Origin: Silene noctiflora
Taxonomy: Eukaryota; Streptophyta; Magnoliopsida; Caryophyllales; Caryophyllaceae
NCBI GenBank assembly: GCA_009801015.1
Contig: VHZZ01001182.1
Location: forward strand, 116,991-140,200
Reading direction: 5' to 3'
Length of the DNA stretch: 23,210 nt
The translations under genes were made by a program, and so were the position numbers. Under the pieces are notes generated by a model. That model had not been told where the DNA came from and did not search any database. It saw nothing but the letters and a program-made list of their open reading frames with translations. Shown here in pieces: positions 1 to 10,131 of the stretch. How positions within the stretch are numbered: the first letter of the stretch is position 1; every line of letters starts with the position of its first letter.

Positions 1-92
1 GAATCAATCGCTCTTTGATTAATTTCTTTTGTATCGTCTTCATTCCATGATTTCTAACTTGTCCGTATAATCTAGACACAAAATCTACAAAT

Positions 93-2494
93 ATGAAAAT
101 GAAACTTGGGTTTGATTTCTTGTCTGGAGATAACTCTGCCAATGAGTCCCCACTCCCTACTTTCTCATTGCCTGCTCCATTACCCAACTGGCCTCAAGGT
201 ATTTTTTTCATTTTCCTTTACGCTAATTTTTGTTTAAAACGTGTGTATATCCGTCTTATAAATAAAAAGGTAAAATAGATAGACATGCCAAAACCGAATG
301 TCTAATTATTAAAAAACTTGTCTAATCAAAATTCTAAATGAGATACATAATAGTAAGGGTTATAGCGAAACTTGTACTATCTGGGGACGCTATGACACTG
401 TCACATTTTCCATCAGTTATTCACTTATTTGCTTGTTTCAAGGTGTGGATTGTAGAAGTCTCTGTACATAATTATGGCGTATACGCATAGGTCTTATCTG
501 ATCAGCCCTTAATTTTGCTGCTGATTTCGTAAAAAAATGGTCGTTAATGTATGAAGATCATGCGTGTGGGGGATTGAATTGTAATTCTTACTGTGTTTTA
601 TGCTCGCTATAATAGAACCAAAGTTGGCCGGTGTGAGTGGTAAGGGCGAACTGTCACTAAGGATACTTCTAGTCAACGCAAAAAAAAAAAAAAAAAAATA
701 CTTGCCATAATAGAAGTGAATTAGTAGTCTCATAGCTGATTTTGTTTGTCCCATGCTTTACACCTTTAACAGAAGTTTGAACTTTCGAGTGATTATGAAG
801 TTTTTCAACAAATCTCATTCTTCCATGGCTTTCGTTTTAGTTGAAAGAATACTTCTGTTGTAGGTATATCGAAATTCAATACAGTTAGTTACTGATGGTT
901 GAATTTGTCATGCTCCGAGTAACAAAGCGTATCTTTTGTGGTTGAATTTGGAATGTGTTTTGTCTTAGATAGCTGTATGTGAATTTGACATGAATCGGCA
1001 AAGAACTAAAAAAAAAGCTTTACTTGTTGATTTCAATCAGGAAAAGGATTTGGCACTGGAAAGATCAAGCTTGGAGAAATAGAAGTTGCAGAAATAACAA
1101 GTTTCGATTTCATTTGGGGATCTCATCTTTCCCACGACAAGCAAAATAGCGTCTCATTCTACAAGCCTATTGGTATACCTGAAGGATTTTTTAGCCTTGG
1201 CCATTACTGCCAACCAAACAACAAGCCTCTCTATGGCTTTGTTCTTGTAGCTAAAGATCTCGCGGCTTCCAAGAATAATGAGTCACAGACTGTTCGCTCC
1301 CCGGCCCTTCAAGCACCTCGTGACTATTCTTTAGTTTGGAGTTCAGATGATGGCACAGGAATATATGACCCACCTGGTTATGTTTGGCTACCTGAATCTC
1401 CTCCTGGTTATAAGGCACTTGGTTTTGTTGTAACAAATAAGCCCCAAAAACCTGATCTAGCTGATGTAAGATGTGTTAGGGAGGATCTTGTAGAAAAATG
1501 CGAGCCTTGCTGCTTATTACTTGAAACAGATTCAAAGTTTCGTAAAAAACCTTTTAATGTTTGGAAGACTAGGCCTCGTGATCGTGGTATGCTCAAAAGA
1601 GGTGTATGCGTAGGGACATTTTTCTGCGCTAGCCTCTGGAATGAAGGAGACGAAATACCCATCTCATGTCTGAAAAATTCTGACCCTGATTGGCATGCAA
1701 TGCCGGAACTTGAACAAATTCATGCCCTAGTTAACCATTATGGTACAACTATGTTCTTCCACCCAGAAGAAGTCTACTTTCCGTCTTCTGTTTCTTGGTT
1801 CTTCACAAACGGAGCCCGTCTTTGTAAACCAGGACAGCCCAATGGTGAACCTGTGGATCCCAAGGGGTCCAATTTACCTCAAGGCGGAACAAATGATGGA
1901 GAGTTCTGGTTGGATCTCCCAAATGATGAAACAACCAGGGAATTTATCAAGCAAGGGAACCTTGAAAGTGCCGAAATTTATGTTCATGTGAAACCAAGTT
2001 TTGGTGGCACTTTCTGTGATCTAGCCATGTGGGTGTTCTCCCCGTTTAATGGACCGGCCACCATCAAGATCGGACCTAAGGACGTAGGTTTGAGCCGGAC
2101 AGGTGAACATATAGGGGACTGGGAGCATTTCACTCTCAGAGTAAATAACTTTACTGGTAGACTTCACAGTATATATTTTTCACAGCACAGCGGTGGTGTT
2201 TGGCTAGATGCATCTGATTTGGAGTTCAACGAGGGAAACAAAGCAATTATATACTTATCGAAAAATGGCCATGCTATATACCCGCATCCTGGTTCCTATC
2301 TTCAGGGGTCATCAAAGATTGGTGTCGGGATTAGAAACGACTGTGCTAAAAGCAACTTATCTCTGGATTCGAGCACAAAATATCAGATTATTGCGGCTGA
2401 GTACCTTGGAGAGCTTGTCACTGAGCCGCACTGGTTGCAATTTATGAGCACATGTCTAGTATTGTTGTCTCAAAGCGACGATATTCCTAAATAA
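93..2494 (+). CDS. Vps62/DUF946-like protein, tandem copy 1, C-terminally truncated
   Basis: Two exons, 93-198 and 1041-2494, joined by a GT-AG intron (donor after CCTCAAG, acceptor after TTTCAATCAG) that splits a Gly codon; 519 residues. Exon 2 stays open from its acceptor through the ATG at 1589, so that ATG is internal. The protein resembles the plant vacuolar protein sorting 62 family (DUF946), whose members usually have about 550 residues and no firm biochemical role. Visible family marks are FDFIWGSHLSHD early in exon 2, HYGTTMFFHPEEVYFPSSVS, and GDWEHFTLR near residues 394-402. Residues 1-506 align with copy 2; the last 13 (CLVLLSQSDDIPK) are unrelated and replace about 60 residues. 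Copy 1 may therefore be a decaying duplicate, or a gene with a changed end. ATG 99 is an alternative start two codons in. No signal peptide or membrane segment is obvious. Confidence 0.75.
618..703. mobile_element. SINE-like short retroposon in intron of Vps62-like copy 1
   Basis: About 68 bases ending in a run of 19 A (680-698) are inserted in the intron. The left part contains GTGTGAGTGGTAAGG, resembling an RNA polymerase III A box of tRNA-derived plant SINEs. No B box is seen, so the element may be truncated. The flanks carry a near-perfect direct repeat of about 12 bases around ATAATAGAA (606-617 and 704-715). Copy 2 has only one such sequence at about 4433-4444, i.e. an empty site. The repeat, poly-A and empty site support retroposition; the SINE family is inferred. 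Confidence 0.6.
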
Positions 2495-3738
2495 TTTGAC
2501 AATAATATTTGACGATATCGCTTGCTTATTTAATTTCCGCTGCAATTTAATTACTTGTTCACTTCAATGGATGTCTGGAATAAAGACGCCGATCTTTATT
2601 CAAAACGAGATTTGACTCGTATCTAGGCGGATTTTTGTACCTTCTAGACTTCCTGCCACATCAGCATGCACGAGTCTGTCACCTCTCTATTACATTGTCA
2701 ATTTGTTGATATTTTCTCATGTACAGCTTGTGTACATAAATATATAGCATTTGTACATAATTGTAACTTAAGGTTTTACATAATAATAAAATCACAGTTT
2801 TATTTACTCAAGGTGTTCATCATTTCTCTTGAGTAATCGTTCTTTTATTTGTTAAAGAATTTAATAATTATATTTTGATCCCATTTATTATACATTCTAA
2901 GATGCAAAAACTATGAATAAAGTGAAACAGGGATTTAAGTGCAGTTTTTGAGAGTATAATGATAAGAAAATGTGATCGGTGAATTGCAATACAACTCTAA
3001 AGTTGTACGAGTATAATCCATATTAATAAAATGGTACCACAGATATAAAATAGATACGAATAATAGTTAAAAACACATTAAATACGTTTATTATGAATGA
3101 CAGATACGAAATTAAAGTGTCACTCCACCAAGATTAACAGTAAAATGAAATGATCATGAAAAACACCTATCATCACCATGTATACTGTCAAACCATAATT
3201 TATCCTAGTGTATTCAATTCATAATTTAGGCACGACTTTTGTTTATAGACATTGTAAGAAAATGGTTTGCTCATGTGCATATGGGCCACCGAAAATCAAA
3301 AATAGTTGATCTAACATTTGGAGGAATTTATGATTTACTATCAAATATTGATTACCAATTTGACAACACGGTCTAATTTTCCAACCACTTGAACTACTAA
3401 CGTGGTCTATTCTCAACTCTATAATCTATCACAAGAGAAATACTTTATTCACCGGAAAAACGTCCTACATACACTAAAAGAGGACCCAAATGAAAATGAT
3501 GAGACTTGAGAGTGACCCTTCTTCTTCGAGTGTAAGAACTAAGAAGGACGTTCCCTCTTATTTGTGAAGAACATTTTTCGTCAAAAGTTTGTCTTGTGAC
3601 GGAATTCTGATCAGAAATATACACTTTTACTTTGTCCTTTCTATATGTGACTTGTCTCCTTTAAAACTCCTACCACGTGATTTATTTAATCAAACAAAGC
3701 TACAGGTTATAGCAGGCCCCACATTCAGGGAACAATAA
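2455..3738. other. Spacer between the tandem Vps62-like genes
   Basis: About 1.28 kb of AT-rich sequence with no convincing coding region. It starts where copy 1 loses similarity to copy 2. A possible poly-A signal AATAAA lies at 2785-2790 and could serve copy 1. From about 3739 the sequence again resembles the window start (GAATCAAnCnCTCTTTGATTAATTT), marking the second duplication unit and giving a unit spacing of about 3.74 kb. Confidence 0.6.
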
Positions 3739-3968
3739 TGAATCAACCACTCTTTGATTAATTTGCAGTAAAATGAGACACAACCACATTCTTTTCTTCT
3801 TTTCTCCTCTAAGATTTGGGATCCAATAAACATGTCACAAAGTTTTCGATTAGATTCCTTTCTTTTTACCATCTTCCATGATTTCTAACACTTCTCCGCT
3901 ATTAATGATGATTCTTGTATGGGTTTGATCAAAATAAGGCAAAGTAAGAAAGGGTTTTATTCACTTTG

Positions 3969-6387
3969 ATGTGGAAGAAAATGTTTGGACGTCATTTATT
4001 GTCTAGAGATAACTCTACAAATGAGTCTCCCCTCCCTGCTTTCTCGTTGCCTGCTCCATTACCCAACTGGCCTCAAGGTAAGGTACCTTTTCATTATTCT
4101 ACACTAATTCTTGCTTAAGATACCTATATATCCGTCTTATTTATAGAATGGGTCAAATAGATAGATGTGAAAAGGATAAGGCTTAAAGAGAGGCCGACTG
4201 TTTATTACTAGTAAAATTCCAAACGTTGTACTGCCCAGGGACGCTACGACACTATCACATTTCCCTTCCAAAATTCCAAGTCTCTGTATACGCGGAGGTC
4301 TTATCCGATCAGCCCTGAATTTTAATTAGCTTAAAATATGCTGCTCATTTCGTAAAAATGGTTGTTAATGTGTTTTTTGATGCTGCATATGACCAACTTA
4401 AATTTTTAATTCTTACTGTCTTTCTTATACATACTATAATAGAGGTGAAATAGTATAGTCTCATAGCTGATTTTGTTGTCCCCTGCTTTACGCCTTTAAC
4501 CAAATCTTTCAACGATTGAGTGATTATCAAGTTTTCGACAAATCTCATTTTTTCCCGGCTTTCATTTTTGTTGAAAGAGTACTTCTGTTGTACGCGAAAA
4601 TAATTACAGTTGCTGATGGTCTTATCACATTTTCATCTATTGTCATGTTCCACTTCCACCGGTGTTCGAGAAACAAAGGCTATCTTTTGAGGTTGAATTT
4701 GGAATGTGTTTCGCTTAGATAGCTGTATGTGAATGTGTCATGAATCGGAAAAGGACTAAAAAAATAAAGCTCTACTTGTTGATTTCAATCAGGAAAAGGA
4801 TTTGGCACTGGAAAGATCAAGCTTGGAGAAATAGAAGTTGCAGAAATAACAAGTTTCGATTTCATTTGGGGATCTCATCTTTCCCACGACAAGCAAAATA
4901 GCGTCTCATTCTACAAGCCTATTGGTATACCTGAAGGATTTTTTAGCCTTGGCCATTACTGCCAACCAAACAACAAGCCTCTCTATGGCTTTGTTCTTGT
5001 AGCTAAAGATCTCGCGGCTTCCAAGAATAATGAGTCACAGACTGTTCGCTCCCCGGCCCTTCAAGCACCTCGTGACTATTCTTTAGTTTGGAGTTCAGAT
5101 GATGGCACAGGAATATATGACCCACCTGGTTATGTTTGGCTACCTGAATCTCCTCCTGGTTATAAGGCACTTGGTTTTGTTGTAACAAATAAGCCCCAAA
5201 AACCTGATCTAGCTGATGTAAGATGTGTTAGGGAGGATCTTGTAGAAAAATGCGAGCCTTGCTGCTTATTACTTGAAACAGATTCAAAGTTTCGTAAAAA
5301 ACCTTTTAATGTTTGGAAGACTAGGCCTCGTGATCGTGGTATGCTCAAAAGAGGTGTATGCGTAGGGACATTTTTCTGCGCTAGCCTCTGGAATGAAGGA
5401 GACGAAATACCCATCTCATGTCTGAAAAATTCTGACCCTGATTGGCATGCAATGCCGGAACTTGAACAAATTCATGCCCTAGTTAACCATTATGGTACAA
5501 CTATGTTCTTCCACCCAGAAGAAGTCTACTTTCCGTCTTCTGTTTCTTGGTTCTTCACAAACGGAGCCCGTCTTTGTAAACCAGGACAGCCCAATGGTGA
5601 ACCTGTGGATCCCAAGGGGTCCAATTTACCTCAAGGCGGAACAAATGATGGAGAGTTCTGGTTGGATCTCCCAAATGATGAAACAACCAGGGAATTTATC
5701 AAGCAAGGGAACCTTGAAAGTGCCGAAATTTATGTTCATGTGAAACCAAGTTTTGGTGGCACTTTCTGTGATCTAGCCATGTGGGTGTTCTCCCCGTTTA
5801 ATGGACCGGCCACCATCAAGATCGGACCTAAGGACGTAGGTTTGAGCCGGACAGGTGAACATATAGGGGACTGGGAGCATTTCACTCTCAGAGTAAATAA
5901 CTTTACTGGTAGACTTCACAGTATATATTTTTCACAGCACAGCGGTGGTGTTTGGCTAGATGCATCTGATTTGGAGTTCAACGAGGGAAACAAAGCAATT
6001 ATATACTTATCGAAAAATGGCCATGCTATATACCCGCATCCTGGTTCCTATCTTCAGGGGTCATCAAAGATTGGTGTCGGGATTAGAAACGACTGTGCTA
6101 AAAGCAACTTATCTCTGGATTCGAGCACAAAATATCAGATTATTGCGGCTGAGTACCTTGGAGAGCTTGTCACTGAGCCGTACTGGTTGCAGTTTATGAG
6201 GACATGGGGCCCAAAAATAGTGTATGATTCAAGGAAAGAGTTGGATGATGTTGTAGAAAAGCTTCCTCTTATGCTACGAGGTTCAGTTGGGAGTTTCTTC
6301 AACAAGTTACCGGCTGAACTCTCCAGACAGGAGGGTCCTACCGGACCAAAAGAGAAGAACAACTGGTTCAGCGATGAAAGATGGTAG
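3969..6387 (+). CDS. Vps62/DUF946-like protein, tandem copy 2, full length
   Basis: Two exons, 3969-4077 and 4793-6387, with a GT-AG intron (donor GTAAGG, acceptor TTTCAATCAG) in the same position and phase as copy 1; 567 residues, normal for the plant Vps62/DUF946 family. The first in-frame ATG after an upstream TAA (3945) is at 3969; a second ATG follows at 3981. Family marks include LPNWPQG at the exon junction, FDFIWGSHLSHD, HYGTTMFFHPEEVYF and GDWEHFTLR near residues 395-403. The C-terminal part missing from copy 1 is present: MRTWGPKIVYDSRKELDD, then LPLMLRGSVGSFFNKLP, ending FSDERW. The N-terminus (MWKKMFGRHLLSRDNS) differs from copy 1 (MKMKLGFDFLSGDNS), but both rejoin at NESPLP. Function is not established; a trafficking role is only implied by the family name. 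This copy is the better candidate for the working gene. Confidence 0.85.
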
Positions 6388-6565
6388 AGAAGCTTGTTAG
6401 AGTTAACCGAACCATCTATTGTTATGATTCTTTCATATTGAGGGAACAAGTGAAGGGCAAATTTCTGCCTTCAATCATGTGTATATTTGAACTTATTCTC
6501 TGTAGTTCGCATTCATGTTATGATTTATGTTTGTAAGATTAGAATAAAACATTTGCCCTATGTGT
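6388..6565 (+). other. Probable 3' UTR of Vps62-like copy 2
   Basis: The sequence after the TAG holds an AATAAA motif at 6543-6548, about 155 bases past the stop, a plausible polyadenylation signal. The cleavage site itself cannot be read from sequence. Confidence 0.45.
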
Positions 6566-7335
6566 TAGTGAAAACCTGACAGTTTCTCTATCGAATGGTG
6601 TCGACAGACGACAGTGGTGTAGTTGTGATTAGACTTGTGATCTACTGACGTATTTGAGAGTGTTACAAATCGTACTGCTAAGTTTGGGTAAAAACTACGA
6701 ACTAAGACATTCTGCAATTCTACTTAAAAAATGCTCCTCTTTCTGGCTTACTGGACTCACAGCTAAGATGAACCGTATCAGTTGTAGTATAGGATTTGAA
6801 ACTGCAAGCAAGCTCAGCTGCTTCCGCCTTACAATACTTAGGTAGTATGGAACATGTAGACCGAGATTATGTAGATAGGTTAGACTAGCTCGACATCTGC
6901 TAAATCTTCAACTTCAAATACATTTTTAATGGATTAGGGTATGTATGACTGTATGAGTATGACTGCACAAAATAAGTGAAGCTGCCCGGGTTAAATTTAG
7001 TGGTTAAAAAGTAGGAATGTGGGGGCATGAAAATTGAAGGGCATGTTTAGAGAAAAAAGTGAAGAACAAAAAGCAAGGTAGACCTCTTATACGTTGTTTG
7101 GCGGCTATTACTTATCGAAAGTTTACCTAGTGTACAAAAAAAAACAAGGAAGACAAAATAGCAGACAAACAAAGGGCCCTCCATCTGTCCATCATCACTA
7201 TCTCCACCCACAATTCCTTTCTTTCTTCTTCATTAACTTTCAACAAACAAACTCAAATAGATATATACTCCGTAATAATAGTCCCTTAAGAGTTAAAGAT
7301 TGAATATTTGTATCAGTAGCAGCAGCTTGGGTTTA
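6566..7335 (+). promoter_or_regulatory. Upstream region and leader of the Aux/IAA gene
   Basis: No coding region is convincing here. The last 150 bases before the ATG are pyrimidine-rich (CATCATCACTATCTCCACCC, TTCTTTCTTCTTC) and contain no ATG, as expected of a plant 5' leader. A TGTCGACA palindrome sits at 6599-6606; TGTC cores are bound by auxin response factors, but one site 730 bases upstream is weak evidence. No clear TATA box was found. Confidence 0.35.
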
Positions 7336-10131
7336 ATGGAGGTTGGAATTGATTCATCAGATTCATCAACGGTTGAGCAACAGACACTTCACTTTGATCA
7401 AACTGATCAAATGGTTGGTATTCAATATGAGTATGAAGGCTCTGATGATTCTTCTCAGCTTGAATTAGGACTCGGTTTAACTCTTTCTCTTGTTTCTCCT
7501 ACATCCGCTTCTTCTTCTTCTTCTTCTTCTTCTTCTTCTTCTTCCTGTTCTAAAACTTGTACTACTAATTCTGCTGTTACTAATGTTAACAATAATGTCT
7601 CTTCTGCTACCAAAACACCTGCTTCTCCCACTGCTCTCAGGTTTTTCCAAATACTTTCCCTTTTACTGCCTTTTTTAAAATTAATTTTGAGTAGATATTA
7701 ACCAACGTCAAAATTAATACTTTCTCCGTCCCAATTATTTGTTTAACTTTGGTTAAAATGCCCGTCACAAGAAATAAAAATAGTAAACAAATACTCCCTA
7801 ATGGGGACGGAGGGAGTAGTGCCCAAGTGGACAATAATATAGGTAGATGATCAAATTATTAATTTAATTAAAAGTATTTTCAATATAGAAACGTAAACAA
7901 ATGAACACAAACCCAATGTAGGGTAGGTAGACAAGGTTGTAGGATTTATTATAGTGAATTTTAAGAAGTTGTTTGATTGGTGTATGATTAACATGGGGAA
8001 GCAGTCAAGTAGTGGGATGGCCACCTATAAGGTCATACAGGATAAGTACCATGGCTAACCAACCAAAGTCAGTTGATGAAAACAAAGGGAAGGATGGGGG
8101 TTATGGAGCTCAAGACAAGGGTAATCCCATTTCTAAGGAGAAAGTGACCCGTAAGAGTTCGTTGTTTGTTAAAGTTAATATGGACGGTGTTGCGATTGGA
8201 AGGAAGGTTGATCTCAATGCACACTTCGATTATGAGTCCTTAGCCCGGGCTTTGGAGGATATGTTCACCAATACAGCTGAGGGTGAGTTCTCGTTGCATT
8301 TTAGTTGTTTTCCCGGACTTCTGAAATAGAATTGATTCATTAATGTTTTGACATAATTGTTGCAAGAAACTTTAAGCTATCTAGAATCGTTAATGTGTAA
8401 GAATGACTGCAGCTTCAGCAACAGAATCAACTTCAGAAAGTGATTCTGACTATGGAGTATAACTGGTTGTCTTGAGCTTGAAATCCCCCGTTTAGTATCT
8501 GGAGAGTAATTGTTTGTTGGTTTATTTGAACGCTAGAATCAAATGCGGAAGAACTTGTTTTGATGCCAAAAGTAACAAGACCGTCGAAGCTATTGGATGG
8601 AACATCAGACTTTGTGATCACATATGAAGACAAAGATGGAGACTGGATGCTTGTTGGTGATGTTCCGTGGGGGTATGTACTATATACTTGACTCATCACG
8701 TAAATCAAGTACACGGACTTTTGGTGTTGTTTCTAAAGAACCATGTTTCTTTTCATTACTACTTAAGATGTCGTCAATACCGCTCTCAAATATTAGGAAA
8801 AGCTTGGCTTTATCCAGATAATGTGCAAGTAAACCTTTTTTCTAAAATTTAGTTTAGAATAAGTTGCTAAGCTTTACCTTTAGTAATTTGGCCAGGTCTT
8901 GAAACATGTTCTAGTCATCATTTTTCACTTCTGTTCATTTGTGCAGTGAGGTTTACAACGATACGTTTACCATAACCTATTAATTAGCCAACTATGATTC
9001 AGGCTGAAATGGATACGAACTGCTATGTACAACTATGTTTACTGCTGAATGTGTTGTGCTTTTCGATCTATTTTCTGCATTGATTGTTTCAAAACGCCGT
9101 ACTTCTGTAAATGGCAGATGTATGTTTGGTTAGCTAGCTGACAATGAAGGCATGCATTAATGTCGATGTTGAAGTTGATATGCCATTAATCAATTTACTA
9201 CCATTGGTACTGGCATGCAAAGTTGTCTTATTCTGGAAGAACAGTAGTGTATGTTTTGAGATGGCCCAATATTTATGGTTATTGCCGGTCTTGTGACACC
9301 AAACTGCTGTTACATAATGTCTAAAATAGGCCCATTAACTTAAACCATCTACTCTTCACGTATGAAGTGGCAGCCATGGCATTATTCTGCGTTAAATAAT
9401 GGAAATGTGCGATATTTATATCCATATTGTCGAATGCAATATCGTATCTGCAAAACTGCACTAAGCCTTAGTCTGGTTTTCAGTAAAGCTGAATTTTTTG
9501 GGTGTAGAGAGAACCAAGGCCAATTTGGATGCTGAGTTTTTTGTGTCCCGGGATTACTTTATGGCATTGCTTTCACTCATTTGCTGGCCTGTTGCTCTTT
9601 AGGATCGCTTGGGATGAGAGTAATTAGTAGGGGGATAATAGACCTCCAATGAACTAAAAAATGGAGGAGAATTTGGTGGAAGGTAGAAATGATGAAAAAT
9701 CGCAATGATTACTTGCCTCTTTCCATACTGGTGACAATTGCAAATCTTCTGCGCAACTTTGAATGTTGTTTTGTTTAACTTGGCTACTTGAGCATCTTTA
9801 CTCATTTGTGTTAGAAACACCAACTTTAAAAACCAGGTCGAAGTTAGTATAGCTTTATAGAACTTTTTCACGCCATTTTCTTGAGATGCTTTTGTACTTT
9901 ATGCATTGACTGAATTTCAAATGTCGTATCCAATGCAGGATGTTTGTAACCTCTGTTAAGCGGCTTAAAATTATGCGGACTTCCGAGGCTAATGGACTTC
10001 GTAAGTCGTTAATATTTTGAGTTTACAGCTCCAAGTTCGGAAGTCAGAAGTTCCAACTTAACCTTCTTTGTCATTTTGCAGCTCCAAGATCGGAAGTCAG
10101 AAGTTCTAACCACAAAAGTCGGCCGATATAG
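7336..10131 (+). CDS. IAA11-like: Aux/IAA auxin-response repressor, IAA10/IAA11-like
   Basis: Five exons, 7336-7640, 8005-8282, 8537-8672, 9939-10000 and 10082-10131, all GT-AG, encode 276 residues. Domain I is an EAR motif, [11 protein letters not shown] (residues 42-52), which recruits TOPLESS co-repressors. A Ser run follows. Domain II is [12 protein letters not shown] (103-114), the degron seen by TIR1/AFB with auxin. The PB1 domain has the basic Lys158 in [18 protein letters not shown], the acidic [13 protein letters not shown] (224-236), VPWGMF and [13 protein letters not shown]; the end is SRPI. It would repress ARF transcription factors in the nucleus until degraded. The start is the ATG at 7336, as no upstream ATG is in frame. 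[14 protein letters not shown] and VPWGMF recall IAA10/IAA11 rather than IAA18/26; the exact orthologue is uncertain. All key motifs look intact. Confidence 0.9.
7508..7543 (+). repeat. (CTT)12 microsatellite coding for poly-Ser in Aux/IAA exon 1
   Basis: Twelve uninterrupted CTT units are read in the TCT frame, giving a run of 12 Ser about ten residues after the EAR motif. Such arrays vary in length by slippage; here a change of one unit adds or removes one Ser without a frameshift. Confidence 0.95.
7720..7816. mobile_element. Stowaway-like MITE in intron 1 of the Aux/IAA gene
   Basis: A 97-base element with terminal inverted repeats CTTTCTCCGTCCC (left) and CTCCCTCCGTCCCC (right, read on the other strand), flanked by TA at 7718-7719 and 7817-7818. 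The CTCCCTCCGTCCC end and TA target duplication are hallmarks of Stowaway elements moved by Tc1/mariner transposases. ATTTGTTTA-like subterminal sequence occurs at both ends. It has no coding capacity. Confidence 0.9.
10026..10110 (+). repeat. Tandem duplication of the intron 4 acceptor and exon 5 start
   Basis: The 32-base block beginning CAGCTCCAAG at 10026-10057 recurs at 10079-10110 with two mismatches (period 53). Both copies include the AG acceptor and the first 29 exon bases. The second copy leads to the normal Aux/IAA end (SRPI, stop 10129-10131) and is taken as the main site. The first copy would also be a usable acceptor but shifts frame. Confidence 0.85.

Noticed and set aside
1251..1662. 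Minus-strand reading frames over exon 2 of both Vps62-like copies, repeated at 5003-5414
   Set aside because: They overlap a clear plus-strand exon with family motifs; their identity between copies only reflects the identical DNA.
1589..2494. A separate 301-residue gene starting at ATG 1589
   Set aside because: The same frame is open upstream to a splice acceptor at 1039-1040 and encodes the family N-terminal half, so this ATG is internal.
2484..2524. CGATAT-rich partial inverted repeat after the truncated Vps62-like copy
   Set aside because: The arms are short and gapped; it does not stand out from AT-rich background.
6599..6606. TGTCGACA as an auxin response element for the Aux/IAA gene
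   Set aside because: One short palindrome 730 bases upstream, beside the 3' end of the previous gene, is expected by chance.
6654..6845. 63-codon frame between the Vps62-like and Aux/IAA genes
   Set aside because: Short, with no recognisable motif, and expected by chance in this spacer.
7300..7701. Aux/IAA frame starting at 7300 and running on to 7701
   Set aside because: 7300 is TTG, not ATG, and the end past 7640 is intron 1 read-through; the first ATG is 7336 and a donor follows CTCAG at 7640.
9599..9871. 90-codon minus-strand frame
   Set aside because: It lies within Aux/IAA intron 3 and has no family resemblance or splice context.
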